Shown piece by piece: positions 24,963 to 35,010 of a stretch of 64,000 nt of DNA. Position 1 is the first letter of the stretch; every line of letters starts with the position of its first letter. This DNA comes from Frisingicoccus caecimuris (GTDB taxonomy: Bacteria > Bacillota > Clostridia > Lachnospirales > Lachnospiraceae): positions 1-64,000 of the forward strand of contig NZ_SLXA01000006.1 of the NCBI RefSeq assembly GCF_004340975.1. The letters are read 5' to 3'. Position numbers and translations under genes: made by a program. Under the pieces are notes generated by a model that was not told where the DNA came from, did no database searches, and worked only from the letters and a program-made list of their open reading frames with translations.

Positions 24963-27557
24963 TTATGCCAGAATATTTTCCATATTCTCACAATGGTTCA
25001 TATCACTTTTCTCTTTCATATACATCAATATGAACAGAATTCCGGCAACACAGGTTAAGACCAGTCCCGGAATAAAGCCTTCCGGACAGTACTTCATCTC
25101 TATTCTATGTTCCCCTTCGGACAGGGAAATGCCGATAAAAGCATCTGCAATTTTTTCCGGTTCAACCCTCTCACCATCCACCGTTATGGTCCATCCTCTG
25201 TCGTAAGGAATTGATGTGAACATAACTCCATCCTGCACCGCGGTGATATTTCCGGAAAGTGAAGTCGACGTCACCTTATCCGTCACCCACCGCTGTTCCT
25301 TTAATTTATCATAAATCTGATAAAACACATCCATATCATGTTCCGCGGCAATGAGCTTGATGTTCCCCTTATCATAGGTATCGTCCAAATGGAAAATAAG
25401 GGTAACCGTTTCACCGGCTTCCACCTGACCCACATAGAAAATATGTCCATCTTCATCAGAATAGGATTTACTTTCCTGAGCCCGCATGACCTCCACCTTC
25501 GTGCAATGAGCCGCCTTAAAATACATATATAAATCCTGGCTCTTTTCCGAAGTATAAACATAAGTCACGGTGCCATCCACGCCATCCTCCGCCGTATAGG
25601 ACCAGTCAGCCCAACTGTCCGTCGTCAGCTCACAACCTTCCGCCGTCCACTCCGGCAATCCGAAGTAACGGTAAGGCCGAAGTTCCTCACCAGTGGACGA
25701 CATCGTCAGCTGATTCATCACCTCGAAAGGATTGGTCTTTTCATAATCCCACTGAAGGATATTTTCTGAAACCATGAATCCCAGCCCCAGAGCGCAATGA
25801 TTCTGGTATAGATATCGATTCTCCGCAGTATCAATCCGGTCAAAGGTCCTTATCCTGTCTTTTTCATGGCTGCTGATCAGGTAATCAATATTCAAAAAAG
25901 CATCTGTCTCCGGCGTTGCTCCCTGATAACTGTATTTATTCGTCACTGCATAAAAGCCCAGACGTTTTGCCAAATGGTCCACACCCGCATTCGCTGTGGA
26001 TGAAAACAAAGACATTCCCGGCAAATGATGCCAGGTGACATCATTCCGTCCCCGGCGTTCTTCCAGTTCTGCCCGGTAGAAGTTTTCGCCTTCTCTTTCT
26101 TCAATGATCTTTCTCAACTGATTTACAGCCTTCTGATCACTGTAATAATCTTTCCGGTTAACCGTTCCATTCATGCATAGGCCAAATGCACCATAGGCGC
26201 AGGCTTCGATCATCATCACTGCCAATAATCCGATTTCCAAAAACAGTTTCTTTTTCACCGGACCACAGATCAGGGTAAACCATACGCCATACAGGACCAA
26301 CAGGACAATGTTTATGATCCACGTATACATTTCCAGTTCCACACGGCCGCTCCACCAGGAATATCCAAGGAATGCCAACCATCCGGCTGCCGGAAGTATC
26401 GCCGCCCACTTTGAACAGTCTTTCCGGTGCCTGTATCCTTCATAGCCCATCATCAAAAGCATAAAAATGTAGATAAATGAAAATCTTCCCGGCAATCCAT
26501 TCGGAAAATGGAATCCGTGCCAGATGTAGGCCAGGTAATTTGTATTCAGGCTGACGAGCAAAAAGACAGTAACCAGCATCCGGACAATCTTTTCTCTCGT
26601 TTCTGTCTTTTTATTAAACAGATACATCGGCACAAGCAGAAGCATGGAAACACCACAGTACAGATTAAAATTACCCTCCAGACAAGTCGGTTCCACCGCT
26701 GTAAACTGCTGACAAAGCAGTTCAAAAATATTATGATAAAACTTCAATGTACTCGGAAAACTGCTGGATGCCGATTGACTGGCCATCAGGGCATACACCG
26801 TCGGCAGGAGCATGACCGCACCGAAAGCACCGCCAAGCAGTGAATAGCCGGCAAATCCAAGCATCCGGCGAAACTTCTTACCAGCGCCCACTTTCCGCGC
26901 ACAACTTACCTCCATCAGTACATCCAGGCAGGCAAATATACAAATCATGATAGAAATGTAATAATTCGTAAAAATGCACAATGCTAATGAAGCGCCATAC
27001 AGCCATCCACGGCCTTCATGAATCAAACGATGAATTCCAAGCATCACCATCGGAAACAAAACAATACAGTCCAGCCACATAATATTCCAGGCATATCCGA
27101 TCACAAAGCTGCTCAGTGCATAACCGCATCCGAATACGGTGACTGCAAAACCATAGTGATGGAACCGTTTCCGAAGAAAATAAGCAAAACTCACTCCTGT
27201 GAGACCGATTTTTATGAAATAGATAAAGGAAAAGCATTCCATCACCATGCTTTTCGGAAAAATCAATAACAAAAGATTCAGTGGGCTCGCCAGATAATAG
27301 GCCACAACCGCCCAGAAATTCATACCGAGTCCGCCATTCCAACTGTAAAGCAGGCTGTCCAAATGCCGCCATTTGTACTGAAGCTCGGAAAAAAACGGCA
27401 CATATTGATGATAGGAATCAATAATTGAAATCCCCCGATCCCCAAAAGGCCACATTCCCTGACAGATAAATGTCGTCACAGCAACTACAAATGGAATGAT
27501 AAAGGCTAATATATACCAGATGTTTTTATGAAACCAAAATTTTGTCTTACCTCTCAT
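24963..27557 (-). CDS. YfhO-family membrane protein (GT-C-like)
   Basis: An 864-residue protein with about 12-14 membrane helices in the first 470 residues and again at the C-terminus (about 835-855). Between them lies a large extracytoplasmic beta-rich domain with Tyr/Asp/Gly-rich stretches. This layout and the opening of the first helices match the YfhO family, whose Bacillus member helps add sugars to wall polymers. The catalytic role here is inference. It starts 1 bp after the aroK stop and is probably co-transcribed with it. Confidence 0.85.
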   Translation of the reverse strand: MRGKTKFWFHKNIWYILAFIIPFVVAVTTFICQGMWPFGDRGISIIDSYHQYVPFFSELQYKWRHLDSLLYSWNGGLGMNFWAVVAYYLASPLNLLLLIFPKSMVMECFSFIYFIKIGLTGVSFAYFLRKRFHHYGFAVTVFGCGYALSSFVIGYAWNIMWLDCIVLFPMVMLGIHRLIHEGRGWLYGASLALCIFTNYYISIMICIFACLDVLMEVSCARKVGAGKKFRRMLGFAGYSLLGGAFGAVMLLPTVYALMASQSASSSFPSTLKFYHNIFELLCQQFTAVEPTCLEGNFNLYCGVSMLLLVPMYLFNKKTETREKIVRMLVTVFLLVSLNTNYLAYIWHGFHFPNGLPGRFSFIYIFMLLMMGYEGYRHRKDCSKWAAILPAAGWLAFLGYSWWSGRVELEMYTWIINIVLLVLYGVWFTLICGPVKKKLFLEIGLLAVMMIEACAYGAFGLCMNGTVNRKDYYSDQKAVNQLRKIIEEREGENFYRAELEERRGRNDVTWHHLPGMSLFSSTANAGVDHLAKRLGFYAVTNKYSYQGATPETDAFLNIDYLISSHEKDRIRTFDRIDTAENRYLYQNHCALGLGFMVSENILQWDYEKTNPFEVMNQLTMSSTGEELRPYRYFGLPEWTAEGCELTTDSWADWSYTAEDGVDGTVTYVYTSEKSQDLYMYFKAAHCTKVEVMRAQESKSYSDEDGHIFYVGQVEAGETVTLIFHLDDTYDKGNIKLIAAEHDMDVFYQIYDKLKEQRWVTDKVTSTSLSGNITAVQDGVMFTSIPYDRGWTITVDGERVEPEKIADAFIGISLSEGEHRIEMKYCPEGFIPGLVLTCVAGILFILMYMKEKSDMNHCENMENILA

Positions 27558-27558
27558 G

Positions 27559-28071
27559 CTATCGTCTTACGCTGCCCTCCAACATATGTTCAATCGTCTT
27601 AACAACTTCCCGGATGCCCTTATCCCGCTCATCCACTGTAATATCCGCATACTTTTCATATAATGGCACCCTCTCATCATATAAATCCTTCAGGGTACTG
27701 CCGTTACGTATAGCGACACCCCGTTTCAGAAGATTTCCGAGCCGTTTCTCAAGATCGGCGTAAGGCACCTGAATATACACCACCGTTCCGATGGATTTTA
27801 AATGGGCCATTGCTTCTTCCCCATAAATCACACTGCCGCCGGTGGCGATCACTGTGTGATTCGTCTCAATCCGGGAGTTTACCTCATTTTCAACTTTCAG
27901 GAAACCATCGATCCCCGATGCATTAATAATTTCAAACAATCGCTTGCCCGTTTCTGCCTGAATCAATAAATCCGAATCTATAAAATCATAGCCAAGAACC
28001 TTTGCCAGCACAACGCCAACCGTACTTTTTCCCGCTCCGGGCATTCCAATCAAAATAATATTTTCTGCCAT
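27559..28071 (-). CDS. aroK: Shikimate kinase
   Basis: A 170-residue shikimate kinase. It has Walker A GMPGAGKST (residues 9-17), the shikimate-binding Asp in YDFIDSD and the GG motif in VIATGGSVIYGE. It phosphorylates shikimate in aromatic amino-acid synthesis. No other aro gene is in the window. A promoter lies at 28104-28132. Confidence 0.94.
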   Translation of the reverse strand: MAENIILIGMPGAGKSTVGVVLAKVLGYDFIDSDLLIQAETGKRLFEIINASGIDGFLKVENEVNSRIETNHTVIATGGSVIYGEEAMAHLKSIGTVVYIQVPYADLEKRLGNLLKRGVAIRNGSTLKDLYDERVPLYEKYADITVDERDKGIREVVKTIEHMLEGSVRR

Positions 28072-28103
28072 TGCATGTTCTCCTCTTTAATCTGCATTTA
28101 CCC

Positions 28104-28132
28104 ATTGTACCATTATCTTTGAAGATTCTCAA
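28104..28132 (-). promoter_or_regulatory. Sigma-70 promoter of aroK
   Basis: On the minus strand TTGAGA (28127-28132) and TACAAT (28104-28109) are 17 bp apart. It is back-to-back with the polymerase promoter on the other strand. Confidence 0.65.
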
Positions 28133-28174
28133 CCATTTTACCATATGCTGCCCCGGGACTTTGTTTTGCCCGCA

Positions 28175-28203
28175 TTGACCTGTGTAACGCCTTCGGCTAT
28201 AAT
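28175..28203 (+). promoter_or_regulatory. Sigma-70 promoter of the Y-family polymerase gene
   Basis: TTGACC (28175-28180) and TATAAT (28198-28203) are 17 bp apart, 28 bp before the ATG. No SOS box of the LexA type was recognised. Confidence 0.75.
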
Positions 28204-28231
28204 AGTTTTACGAAAGTAAAGGTGAATTTTC

Positions 28232-29419
28232 ATGAAAACTATATTCTTTCATATTGACGTAAATTCAGCATTTTTAAGCTGGACGGCGATCCGCCTGCTG
28301 GCCGAAGGCGAAACTGTGGATATACGGACCATTCCGGCCGCTATCGGCGGTGATATGTCCAAACGCCGCGGTGTCATTCTTGCAAAATCCATTCCGGCAA
28401 AAGCATTTGGGATCACTACCGGGGAACCCATCACCGATGCCCTGAAAAAATGTCCGACACTCCGCATTATCCAGCCGGATCATACCTATTATCATGAATG
28501 CAGCCATCAAATGCTGAATCTTCTTGAAACCTATTCGCCGGATATCCGTCCTTATAGTATTGATGAATGTTTTATGTCCTATGTGCCTTTTAAAAACGGC
28601 GGTGAAACACCGGAGACCGCTGCCAACCACATCCGGGAACACATTCATAATGCGCTTGGTTTTACTGTTAATATCGGCATATCCACCAATAAACTGCTGG
28701 CAAAGATGGCCTCGGATTTTAAAAAGCCGGACCTTGTACATACTTTATTTCCGGAAGAAATTCCTCAGAAGATGTGGCCGCTGCCTGTCCGTGACCTTTT
28801 CATGGTCGGCCGCTCCTCCGCCCGGACACTGGAGCTTCTCGGTATTAAAACCATCGGCGACCTGGCTCATACCGATCCGTCCATTCTGACTTCCCACCTG
28901 AAGACCCACGGTCAGACCATCTGGGAATACGCCAACGGACTCGAATACACGCCCATCGACACACGACGCCATATCGCCAAAGGTATCGGGAATTCCACCA
29001 CTCTGTCTTCCGACGTCATTGAGACCGCCGCTGCCAGAAAAGTACTCCTGTCCCTTTCCGAATCCGTTTCCCGACGTCTCCGGGATGCCCGACAGTGTGC
29101 CGGTATGATCAATGTGGAAATCAAATACAGTGATTTTTCGACGATTTCTCATCAGATGCAGCTTTTGTCTCCAAGTCAGAATGCAAATACACTTTATCAA
29201 TACACCTGTCGGCTGTTTGATGAAGCCTGGAGCGGACAGCCAATCCGGCTGTTGGGTATACGAACCTCCAAGCTTTCCGACGCCGACGCTGTTCAGATGA
29301 ATCTTTTTGACACGTCAGAAAACGCCAAACTCCAAAAGCTCGACAAAGCCCTGGATGATATTCGTAAAAAATACGGTAGGGATGCAATTGTCCGCGGAAG
29401 TTTTCTGAAAAATAAATAA
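28232..29419 (+). CDS. Y-family DNA polymerase (DinB/UmuC-like)
   Basis: A 395-residue translesion polymerase. The catalytic acidic residues are visible in FFHIDVNSAFLSW and YSIDECFMSY, and helix-hairpin-helix sequence follows around LLGIKTIGDLAHTDPS. The little-finger domain fills the C-terminal third. It copies damaged templates with low fidelity. The N-terminal form DVNSAFLSW is typical of the clostridial branch that resembles UmuC rather than classic DinB. It stands alone with its own promoter and a shared terminator downstream. Confidence 0.9.
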   Translation: MKTIFFHIDVNSAFLSWTAIRLLAEGETVDIRTIPAAIGGDMSKRRGVILAKSIPAKAFGITTGEPITDALKKCPTLRIIQPDHTYYHECSHQMLNLLETYSPDIRPYSIDECFMSYVPFKNGGETPETAANHIREHIHNALGFTVNIGISTNKLLAKMASDFKKPDLVHTLFPEEIPQKMWPLPVRDLFMVGRSSARTLELLGIKTIGDLAHTDPSILTSHLKTHGQTIWEYANGLEYTPIDTRRHIAKGIGNSTTLSSDVIETAAARKVLLSLSESVSRRLRDARQCAGMINVEIKYSDFSTISHQMQLLSPSQNANTLYQYTCRLFDEAWSGQPIRLLGIRTSKLSDADAVQMNLFDTSENAKLQKLDKALDDIRKKYGRDAIVRGSFLKNK

Positions 29420-29429
29420 TAACGCAAAA

Positions 29430-29479
29430 AAAGGAGATGGCACCGAATAGACAAGCATCTACTCTGCATCATCTCCTTT
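29430..29479. terminator. Bidirectional terminator
   Basis: AAAGGAGATG (29430-29439) pairs with CATCTCCTTT (29470-29479). T-rich tails follow on both sides, so it serves the converging polymerase (+) and flavin reductase (-) genes. Confidence 0.75.
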
Positions 29480-29482
29480 AAT

Positions 29483-30067
29483 TTATTTTTTCCCCTTTTT
29501 CGCCGGCTTTTTACGAACAGCATATCCAAATCCGCCCAGATGCCGTCCCAGCCCATAATACTGCCCATGAGAATACACCATCGGAGCCGCTTTCTCCAGA
29601 TGAAACGTCCCCTTTTCATCCATATACTGTTCATCTACATAAACCGCCGTCACTTCCGCCATGAACATGTCATGACTGCCCAATTCCATCACATTGGTGA
29701 CCCGGCATTCAATGGATACGGGGCTTTCTTCGATCATTGGCGCATATTGAAGTTCTCCCTGTACCGGCGTCAGTTTCATTTCCTTGAATTTATCCAAATC
29801 CCGACCGGAACGCACACCGCAGAAGTCGGCGGCCCACGCCAGCTTTTCCGTCGTCAGATTAATTACATATTCTCTTGTTTCCTGAATCATATGGTGGGAA
29901 TGACGCTCCTTGCGAACAGATACATAGACCATGGGCGGATCGGAACAGACTGTTCCTGTCCACGCCGCTGTCATCACATTGATATTCCCTTTTTTGTCCC
30001 CACAACTGACGAGCACCGCCGGCAGAGGATAAACCATATTCCCCGGTTTCCACTTCTGTTTTGCCAT
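29483..30067 (-). CDS. Flavin reductase-like (FMN-binding split barrel) protein
   Basis: A 194-residue protein with the flavin reductase domain opening NMVYPLPAVLVSCGDKKGNINVMTAAW and the later DPPMVYVSVRKERHSHH. This family binds FMN and either reduces free flavin or acts in anaerobic redox reactions. The C-terminus is lysine-rich (about ten of the last 20 residues). It follows the second pyrophosphatase gene by only 5 bp, but no functional link is obvious. Confidence 0.82.
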   Translation of the reverse strand: MAKQKWKPGNMVYPLPAVLVSCGDKKGNINVMTAAWTGTVCSDPPMVYVSVRKERHSHHMIQETREYVINLTTEKLAWAADFCGVRSGRDLDKFKEMKLTPVQGELQYAPMIEESPVSIECRVTNVMELGSHDMFMAEVTAVYVDEQYMDEKGTFHLEKAAPMVYSHGQYYGLGRHLGGFGYAVRKKPAKKGKK

Positions 30068-30072
30068 AGTAC

Positions 30073-31719
30073 CTACTCCTGTAATGTTCCAACCATTTTT
30101 GGAATAAACTGTTTCTTTCTCGAAACCATATTGTCAACAAACACACTGTCTCCATCCTTTGTCACTGAAACGCCAAAGCATCTGGAAGCCACCGAGAGTG
30201 CCGCTTCATCCGAACAGAGTACTAGCGTAGACTCGTCAAGAATATTGGTGAGCATAAAGAAAATCATATCCAGTCCGTGTTCTGCCTTCGCCTTTGGAAG
30301 CATGTTAGACAGACGGGCATGAATTTTCTTTAATTCCCGGGCGTCGAGAGATGTTATCTGTCCCACGCCAAACTGGGTATCACCTGCTGAAAATTTCTTG
30401 AAATCCTGATAGAAGATATCCGCATCGGATTTGCTCTTTAAGTCGCTTCCGGCCTCAAACATCTGCATGCCGTATTCTTCCACATCAATACCGGCAATTT
30501 TGGCCAGAGTTTCCGCAGCCATACGATCCAGAGGTGTGCAGGTCGGAGAACGGTATAACAGCGTATCGGAAATTATGGCAGAACACATGAGCCCTGCGAT
30601 ATTCGCCGGAATGTCTACTTTATTCTCCCGATACATCAAATAAATGATCGTCGATGTGCATCCCACCGGCTGACACCGGAAAAATACCGGTTTCATACTC
30701 TGAACATATCCAAGCTTATGATGATCTACAATTTCCATAATCTCGCAGTCAAATATACCGTCCACAGCCTGCCCGGCTTCATTGTGATCGACCAGTGCTA
30801 CTTTCTTTTTGTCCAGATCAATGAGATTGTGACGAGTAAACATGCCAACAACCTTTCCCTGATTTGTCACGATCGGAAATGCACGATGACGGTTCTTAGC
30901 CATAACTTCCTTTACATCGTCAATAAAATCATCCTTTTTGAAGGTCTTCATATCCTTCACCATAAAATGGCTGATAGCCATACTCTGGTTGATCAAACGG
31001 GCCGCGATAAAGGTATCATAAGGTGTTCGAATGATCGTGCAATGACGTTCCTCCGCCAGTTTCAAAATCGTATCGTTTGGCTGGGTATTCATGCTGATGA
31101 TGAGGCATCCCGCATTCATCTCAATGGCACAGAGCTGTGACTCATAACGGTCTCCCAGCATGACCATGTCTCCGTCCTCAATATATTCTTCCATCAAATC
31201 CGGATTGGCCGCCGCGATCAATATCTTGCCCTTTTCCACGATGCCTTCCGGGTCTCCGACAAGCATCTCCCCATCCAGCGTTTCCAGAATGTTCTTATAA
31301 GGTGTCCGGTTTTCTGAGAGCACCCGGCTATCATAAACACCCATATAGGTTTTTGCAATATCACCTTTAGTAATCAAACCCAGAAGTTTTTTATCATCAT
31401 CCACAATCGTCAATGTGGATACCTTTTCTTCCTGAAGCCGCTGCCAGGCTTCACGGATGGACATATCCGGCCGTCCACTGTAAGACGGCGAAATCTGCAC
31501 ATCCTTCACCTGGGTGCGCACATCCTGCATATAAATCGGAACCTCTGCCTGAAATCTTTCCAACACAAAAGCAGTCTCCGAATTAATCTCTCCGGCCCGG
31601 GCCGGTACATAATTCATTCCGGTCACATTTTTCCGCAGATAAGCATAGGCAATAGCGGAGCAAATAGAATCTGTGTCCGGATGTTTATGTCCAATGACGT
31701 AAATTTTTTCCTTTTTCAT
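30073..31719 (-). CDS. Family II Mn-dependent inorganic pyrophosphatase with CBS/DRTGG domains (copy 2)
   Basis: A 548-residue DHH-family pyrophosphatase. Metal ligands are seen in IGHKHPDTDS and EIVDHHKLG, and the substrate-binding DHHA2 domain forms the C-terminus ending in SRKKQFIPKM. Between them (about 70-300) lie two CBS domains and a DRTGG domain, the adenine-nucleotide-sensing insert of clostridial regulatory pyrophosphatases. It hydrolyses pyrophosphate and is probably tuned by AMP/ADP or diadenosine polyphosphates. It lies 15 bp after a close paralogue. Confidence 0.9.
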   Translation of the reverse strand: MKKEKIYVIGHKHPDTDSICSAIAYAYLRKNVTGMNYVPARAGEINSETAFVLERFQAEVPIYMQDVRTQVKDVQISPSYSGRPDMSIREAWQRLQEEKVSTLTIVDDDKKLLGLITKGDIAKTYMGVYDSRVLSENRTPYKNILETLDGEMLVGDPEGIVEKGKILIAAANPDLMEEYIEDGDMVMLGDRYESQLCAIEMNAGCLIISMNTQPNDTILKLAEERHCTIIRTPYDTFIAARLINQSMAISHFMVKDMKTFKKDDFIDDVKEVMAKNRHRAFPIVTNQGKVVGMFTRHNLIDLDKKKVALVDHNEAGQAVDGIFDCEIMEIVDHHKLGYVQSMKPVFFRCQPVGCTSTIIYLMYRENKVDIPANIAGLMCSAIISDTLLYRSPTCTPLDRMAAETLAKIAGIDVEEYGMQMFEAGSDLKSKSDADIFYQDFKKFSAGDTQFGVGQITSLDARELKKIHARLSNMLPKAKAEHGLDMIFFMLTNILDESTLVLCSDEAALSVASRCFGVSVTKDGDSVFVDNMVSRKKQFIPKMVGTLQE

Positions 31720-31734
31720 TTCTGCACCCTCCTG

Positions 31735-33462
31735 CTACTGCTGCAATACCGCGGTCAACTTTGGTATTAACTGTTTCTTTCTGGATACCATGCCTTCCAG
31801 ATCAATATAGTTCGCCTCTGCCTCCTTGTGGAAACTGTTTTCAACAAGCATTTTGGCATCATTTCCCACAAAAAGAAGCCGTGTCGACTCTTTCAATATA
31901 TCTGTCAGCATAAAGAAAATCATCGGAATTCCGGTTTCATTCATGGCTGACTCCATGTAAGCCAGCAGTCGATCCTGAACACTTAAGAGTTCCTCATGAT
32001 TCATAGACGTAATCTGCCCGACACCATAAGGTGTGTCACTGGCAACAAATTTCTTGTAATCCTGATAGAAAATCTCCGAATCTGCCTTCTTTCTGAGCTG
32101 GCTGCCTTCCTCGAACATCTTCATGGCAAACTTTTCGATATCAATTTCTGCAATTTCCGCCAGATGTTCAGCCACCATTTTGTCCATCTCCGTACAAGTC
32201 GGCGAACGGAACATTAGTGTATCCGAAAGAATTGCCGCACACAAAATTCCGGCAATTTCTTTTGAAACCGGGATCTGATTTTCCATGTACATTTCATAGA
32301 CGATCGTGGCCGTACATCCTACCGGTTCATTACGCACCTTGACTGGACGGATGGTTTCTACCGTACCGAGTTTATGATGGTCGATAATCTCCATAACTTC
32401 TGCCTCATCCACACCATCGGCCGCCTGATCCACCTCGTTATGGTCCACAAGAATAACTTTTTTTGTGTTCATATCGATCAGTGTACGCCGTGAGATCATT
32501 CCTGTATAACGTCCCTCGTCATCTACGATAAGGAAATCCCGATGCCGCTTATTCAGCATAATTGGTTTAATATCCGCAACATAATCACTTTCTTTGAAAG
32601 AAATAATCCCCTCTTTAATCATGAAATAGCTGACAGGAATACTCTGATTGATAGAACGGGTCACGGTATATGTATCCGCCGGCGTACAGATAACTGCACA
32701 GCCGTTTTCCTCCGCCAGCTTACAGATCGTCCGTGAAGCCTTGGCCCCATCGCAGATAATGATACAGGACGCTCGATTTTCAATGGCGCTCAGTTGAGCT
32801 TCATACCGGTTTCCAAGAATGACCAGGTCATCTTCTTTTATAAATTCATCGATCACACTCAATGTGGCTGTCGAAACCACCAGCTTGCCCTTCATCAGAC
32901 GTTTTTCGGCATCCCCCACAACCAGTTCTCCCTTTAATGTCTCAAGGATATTTGCAATCGGTGTACATGCTTCCGATAAAATCTGATTATCCAACACAGA
33001 CATATAGGCACCCGCAATATCAGATATCGTGATCAGTCCCTGAAGTTTTCTGTCATCATCGACCACCGCCAGTGTAGAGGTCTCTGACTGACGCATGATT
33101 TCCCAGGCTTTCTTCAACGAATAGTCCGCAGCAATTCCCGGAATACGCCGGATATTGATATCCGCCACCTGAGTCCGGATAGCACTCATATACACCGGTA
33201 CTTTCTGCTGAAACTTTCTCAGGACATAATTCGTTTCCGTGTTGATCTGTCCGGCTCTGGCCGGTACATAGACCGCATTTGCCCTCTCCTCACCTTCAAC
33301 GAGAAAATCCTGATACTGCTCCACAGACTCTCCCTGATGCATTCTGACGAGAATTTCATTTTTGAGTGAGGCATAGGCAATCGCCGAACACACCGAATCT
33401 GTGTCCGGATTCTTATGTCCGATGACATAGACTTCCTTTTGTCTCTTTTCTTCCATAGTCAT
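31735..33462 (-). CDS. Family II Mn-dependent inorganic pyrophosphatase with CBS/DRTGG domains (copy 1)
   Basis: A 575-residue paralogue of the next gene with the same layout: N-terminal IGHKNPDTDS, CBS-DRTGG-CBS insert, EIIDHHKLG and the C-terminal DHHA2 domain ending SRKKQLIPKL. All visible metal ligands are kept, so both copies should be active. It carries an extra 28 or so residues near position 40 (MHQGESVEQYQDFLVEGEE). The ATG at 33462 follows AAGGAG; the frame open to 33480 lacks a ribosome site. Confidence 0.9.
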   Translation of the reverse strand: MTMEEKRQKEVYVIGHKNPDTDSVCSAIAYASLKNEILVRMHQGESVEQYQDFLVEGEERANAVYVPARAGQINTETNYVLRKFQQKVPVYMSAIRTQVADINIRRIPGIAADYSLKKAWEIMRQSETSTLAVVDDDRKLQGLITISDIAGAYMSVLDNQILSEACTPIANILETLKGELVVGDAEKRLMKGKLVVSTATLSVIDEFIKEDDLVILGNRYEAQLSAIENRASCIIICDGAKASRTICKLAEENGCAVICTPADTYTVTRSINQSIPVSYFMIKEGIISFKESDYVADIKPIMLNKRHRDFLIVDDEGRYTGMISRRTLIDMNTKKVILVDHNEVDQAADGVDEAEVMEIIDHHKLGTVETIRPVKVRNEPVGCTATIVYEMYMENQIPVSKEIAGILCAAILSDTLMFRSPTCTEMDKMVAEHLAEIAEIDIEKFAMKMFEEGSQLRKKADSEIFYQDYKKFVASDTPYGVGQITSMNHEELLSVQDRLLAYMESAMNETGIPMIFFMLTDILKESTRLLFVGNDAKMLVENSFHKEAEANYIDLEGMVSRKKQLIPKLTAVLQQ

Positions 33463-33535
33463 ACTTCTCCTTTTAATCAACCTAAGCGTATTTTAGCATA
33501 TATACACCGAATCCATCGTATTTTTTTCAAAACAA

Positions 33536-33565
33536 AAGCTCTGCCCGGATTTCCGGACAGAGCTT
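33536..33565 (-). terminator. Terminator of pgi
   Basis: Arms 33536-33548 and 33553-33565 form a 13-bp stem with a 4-base loop. On the minus strand TTTTGTTTTG follows. It lies just downstream of the pgi stop. Confidence 0.85.
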
Positions 33566-33576
33566 GTCGATCATAC

Positions 33577-34926
33577 TTACAGACGTTTCAACAACGCTTC
33601 TGTCAAATCCTCATATCCTGGTTTTCCAAGAAGCGCAAACATATTTTTCTTATAGCTTTCAACGCCCGGCTGATTAAACGGATTCACACCGAGAACATAT
33701 CCGCTGATACCGCAGGCGAATTCATAAAAATAGAACAATTCGCCGAGATAGAATTCATTCTGTTCCGGAATATGCACCATCAGGTTCGGGACATTGCCGT
33801 CCGTATGTGCAAGTGCCGTACCGTTCATTGCACTCTTATTGATGAAATCCACATTCTTTCCGGCCAGATAGTTCAGGCCGTCCAGGTCTACCGGCTCTTC
33901 TTCAATCAAAATCTCATGTTTCGGAGTTTCCACTTCCAGAACAGTTTCAAACATAATACGGGAACCATCCTGAATAAACTGTCCCATGGAATGCAAATCT
34001 GCTGTCAGTGTAACAGAAGCCGGGAAAATACCCCTTTGATCTTTACCTTCGCTTTCTCCGTAAAGCTGTTTCCACCACTCGCCGATATATAAAAGCGATG
34101 GTTCGTAACTACAGGTAATCTCTATAGATTTTCCTTTACGAAGGAGGATATTACGAATAGCCGCATACTGTAAAGAATCATTTTCTTCAAATTCATTTTC
34201 AAGACAACGCTTTCTCGCGCTGGCCGCACCGGCCATCAACTGGTCAATGTCCGCGCCGCTGACTGCGATTGGCAGAAGTCCTACAGCTGTCAGCACGGAA
34301 AAACGTCCGCCCACATCATCCGGCACAACAAAGGTCTCATAGCCTTCCTCTGTGGCCAGATTCTTTAAAGCTCCCCTGGCCTTGTCCGTCGTACAGTAAA
34401 TACGTTTGGCAGCTTCTTCCTTGCCGTATTTCCTTTCGATCAGTTTCTTGAAAACCCGAAAAGCTACTGCTGGTTCAGTCGTTGTTCCAGATTTTGAAAT
34501 CATATTGATCGAGAAATCTCTGTCTCCGATCACATCAATCAGATTACTGATATATGAACTGCTCAGGTTGTTCCCAACAAAATAAATCTCCGGAGTCTTA
34601 CGCTGTTCTTTTGGCAATATATTGTAAAAATTATGCTGTAAAAATTCAATCGCTGCTCTTGCTCCCAGGTAGGATCCCCCAATGCCAATCACAAGCAATA
34701 CTTCCGAATCACTCTGAATCCTGGCTGCAGCTTTTTTAATCCTTGCAAATTCTTCCTTGTCATAATCTACAGGGAGGTCAATCCAGCCCAGGAAATCATT
34801 GCCTGCTCCCGTTTTGCTAACGAGAACTTCCTTGGCATCCCCAACCAGTTTTTTCATCAATTCAACTTCATCCGCACGAATAAATGGTGATGTTTTCGAA
34901 TAATCAAATGTAACCCCTTTTGCCAT
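33577..34926 (-). CDS. pgi: Glucose-6-phosphate isomerase
   Basis: A 449-residue isomerase of the bacterial Firmicute type, interconverting glucose-6-phosphate and fructose-6-phosphate in glycolysis. The phosphosugar-binding loop [18 protein letters not shown] and the signature [14 protein letters not shown] are present. The ATG at 34926 follows GGAGG at proper spacing, whereas a start at 34941 would include it. It is monocistronic, with a terminator downstream. Confidence 0.95.
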   Translation of the reverse strand: MAKGVTFDYSKTSPFIRADEVELMKKLVGDAKEVLVSKTGAGNDFLGWIDLPVDYDKEEFARIKKAAARIQSDSEVLLVIGIGGSYLGARAAIEFLQHNFYNILPKEQRKTPEIYFVGNNLSSSYISNLIDVIGDRDFSINMISKSGTTTEPAVAFRVFKKLIERKYGKEEAAKRIYCTTDKARGALKNLATEEGYETFVVPDDVGGRFSVLTAVGLLPIAVSGADIDQLMAGAASARKRCLENEFEENDSLQYAAIRNILLRKGKSIEITCSYEPSLLYIGEWWKQLYGESEGKDQRGIFPASVTLTADLHSMGQFIQDGSRIMFETVLEVETPKHEILIEEEPVDLDGLNYLAGKNVDFINKSAMNGTALAHTDGNVPNLMVHIPEQNEFYLGELFYFYEFACGISGYVLGVNPFNQPGVESYKKNMFALLGKPGYEDLTEALLKRL

Positions 34927-35010
34927 TTCGTTTACCTCCATTAGTATTTAAATATTCTTATCTATTATAATACCAAAATGACCACATTTTATCAATAATT
35001 TAACAATTTT

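Noticed and set aside
28104-28203. A LexA (SOS) box between aroK and the Y-family polymerase
   Set aside because: No match to the Gram-positive box GAACNNNNGTTC was found in the gap; only two divergent sigma-70 promoters are clear.
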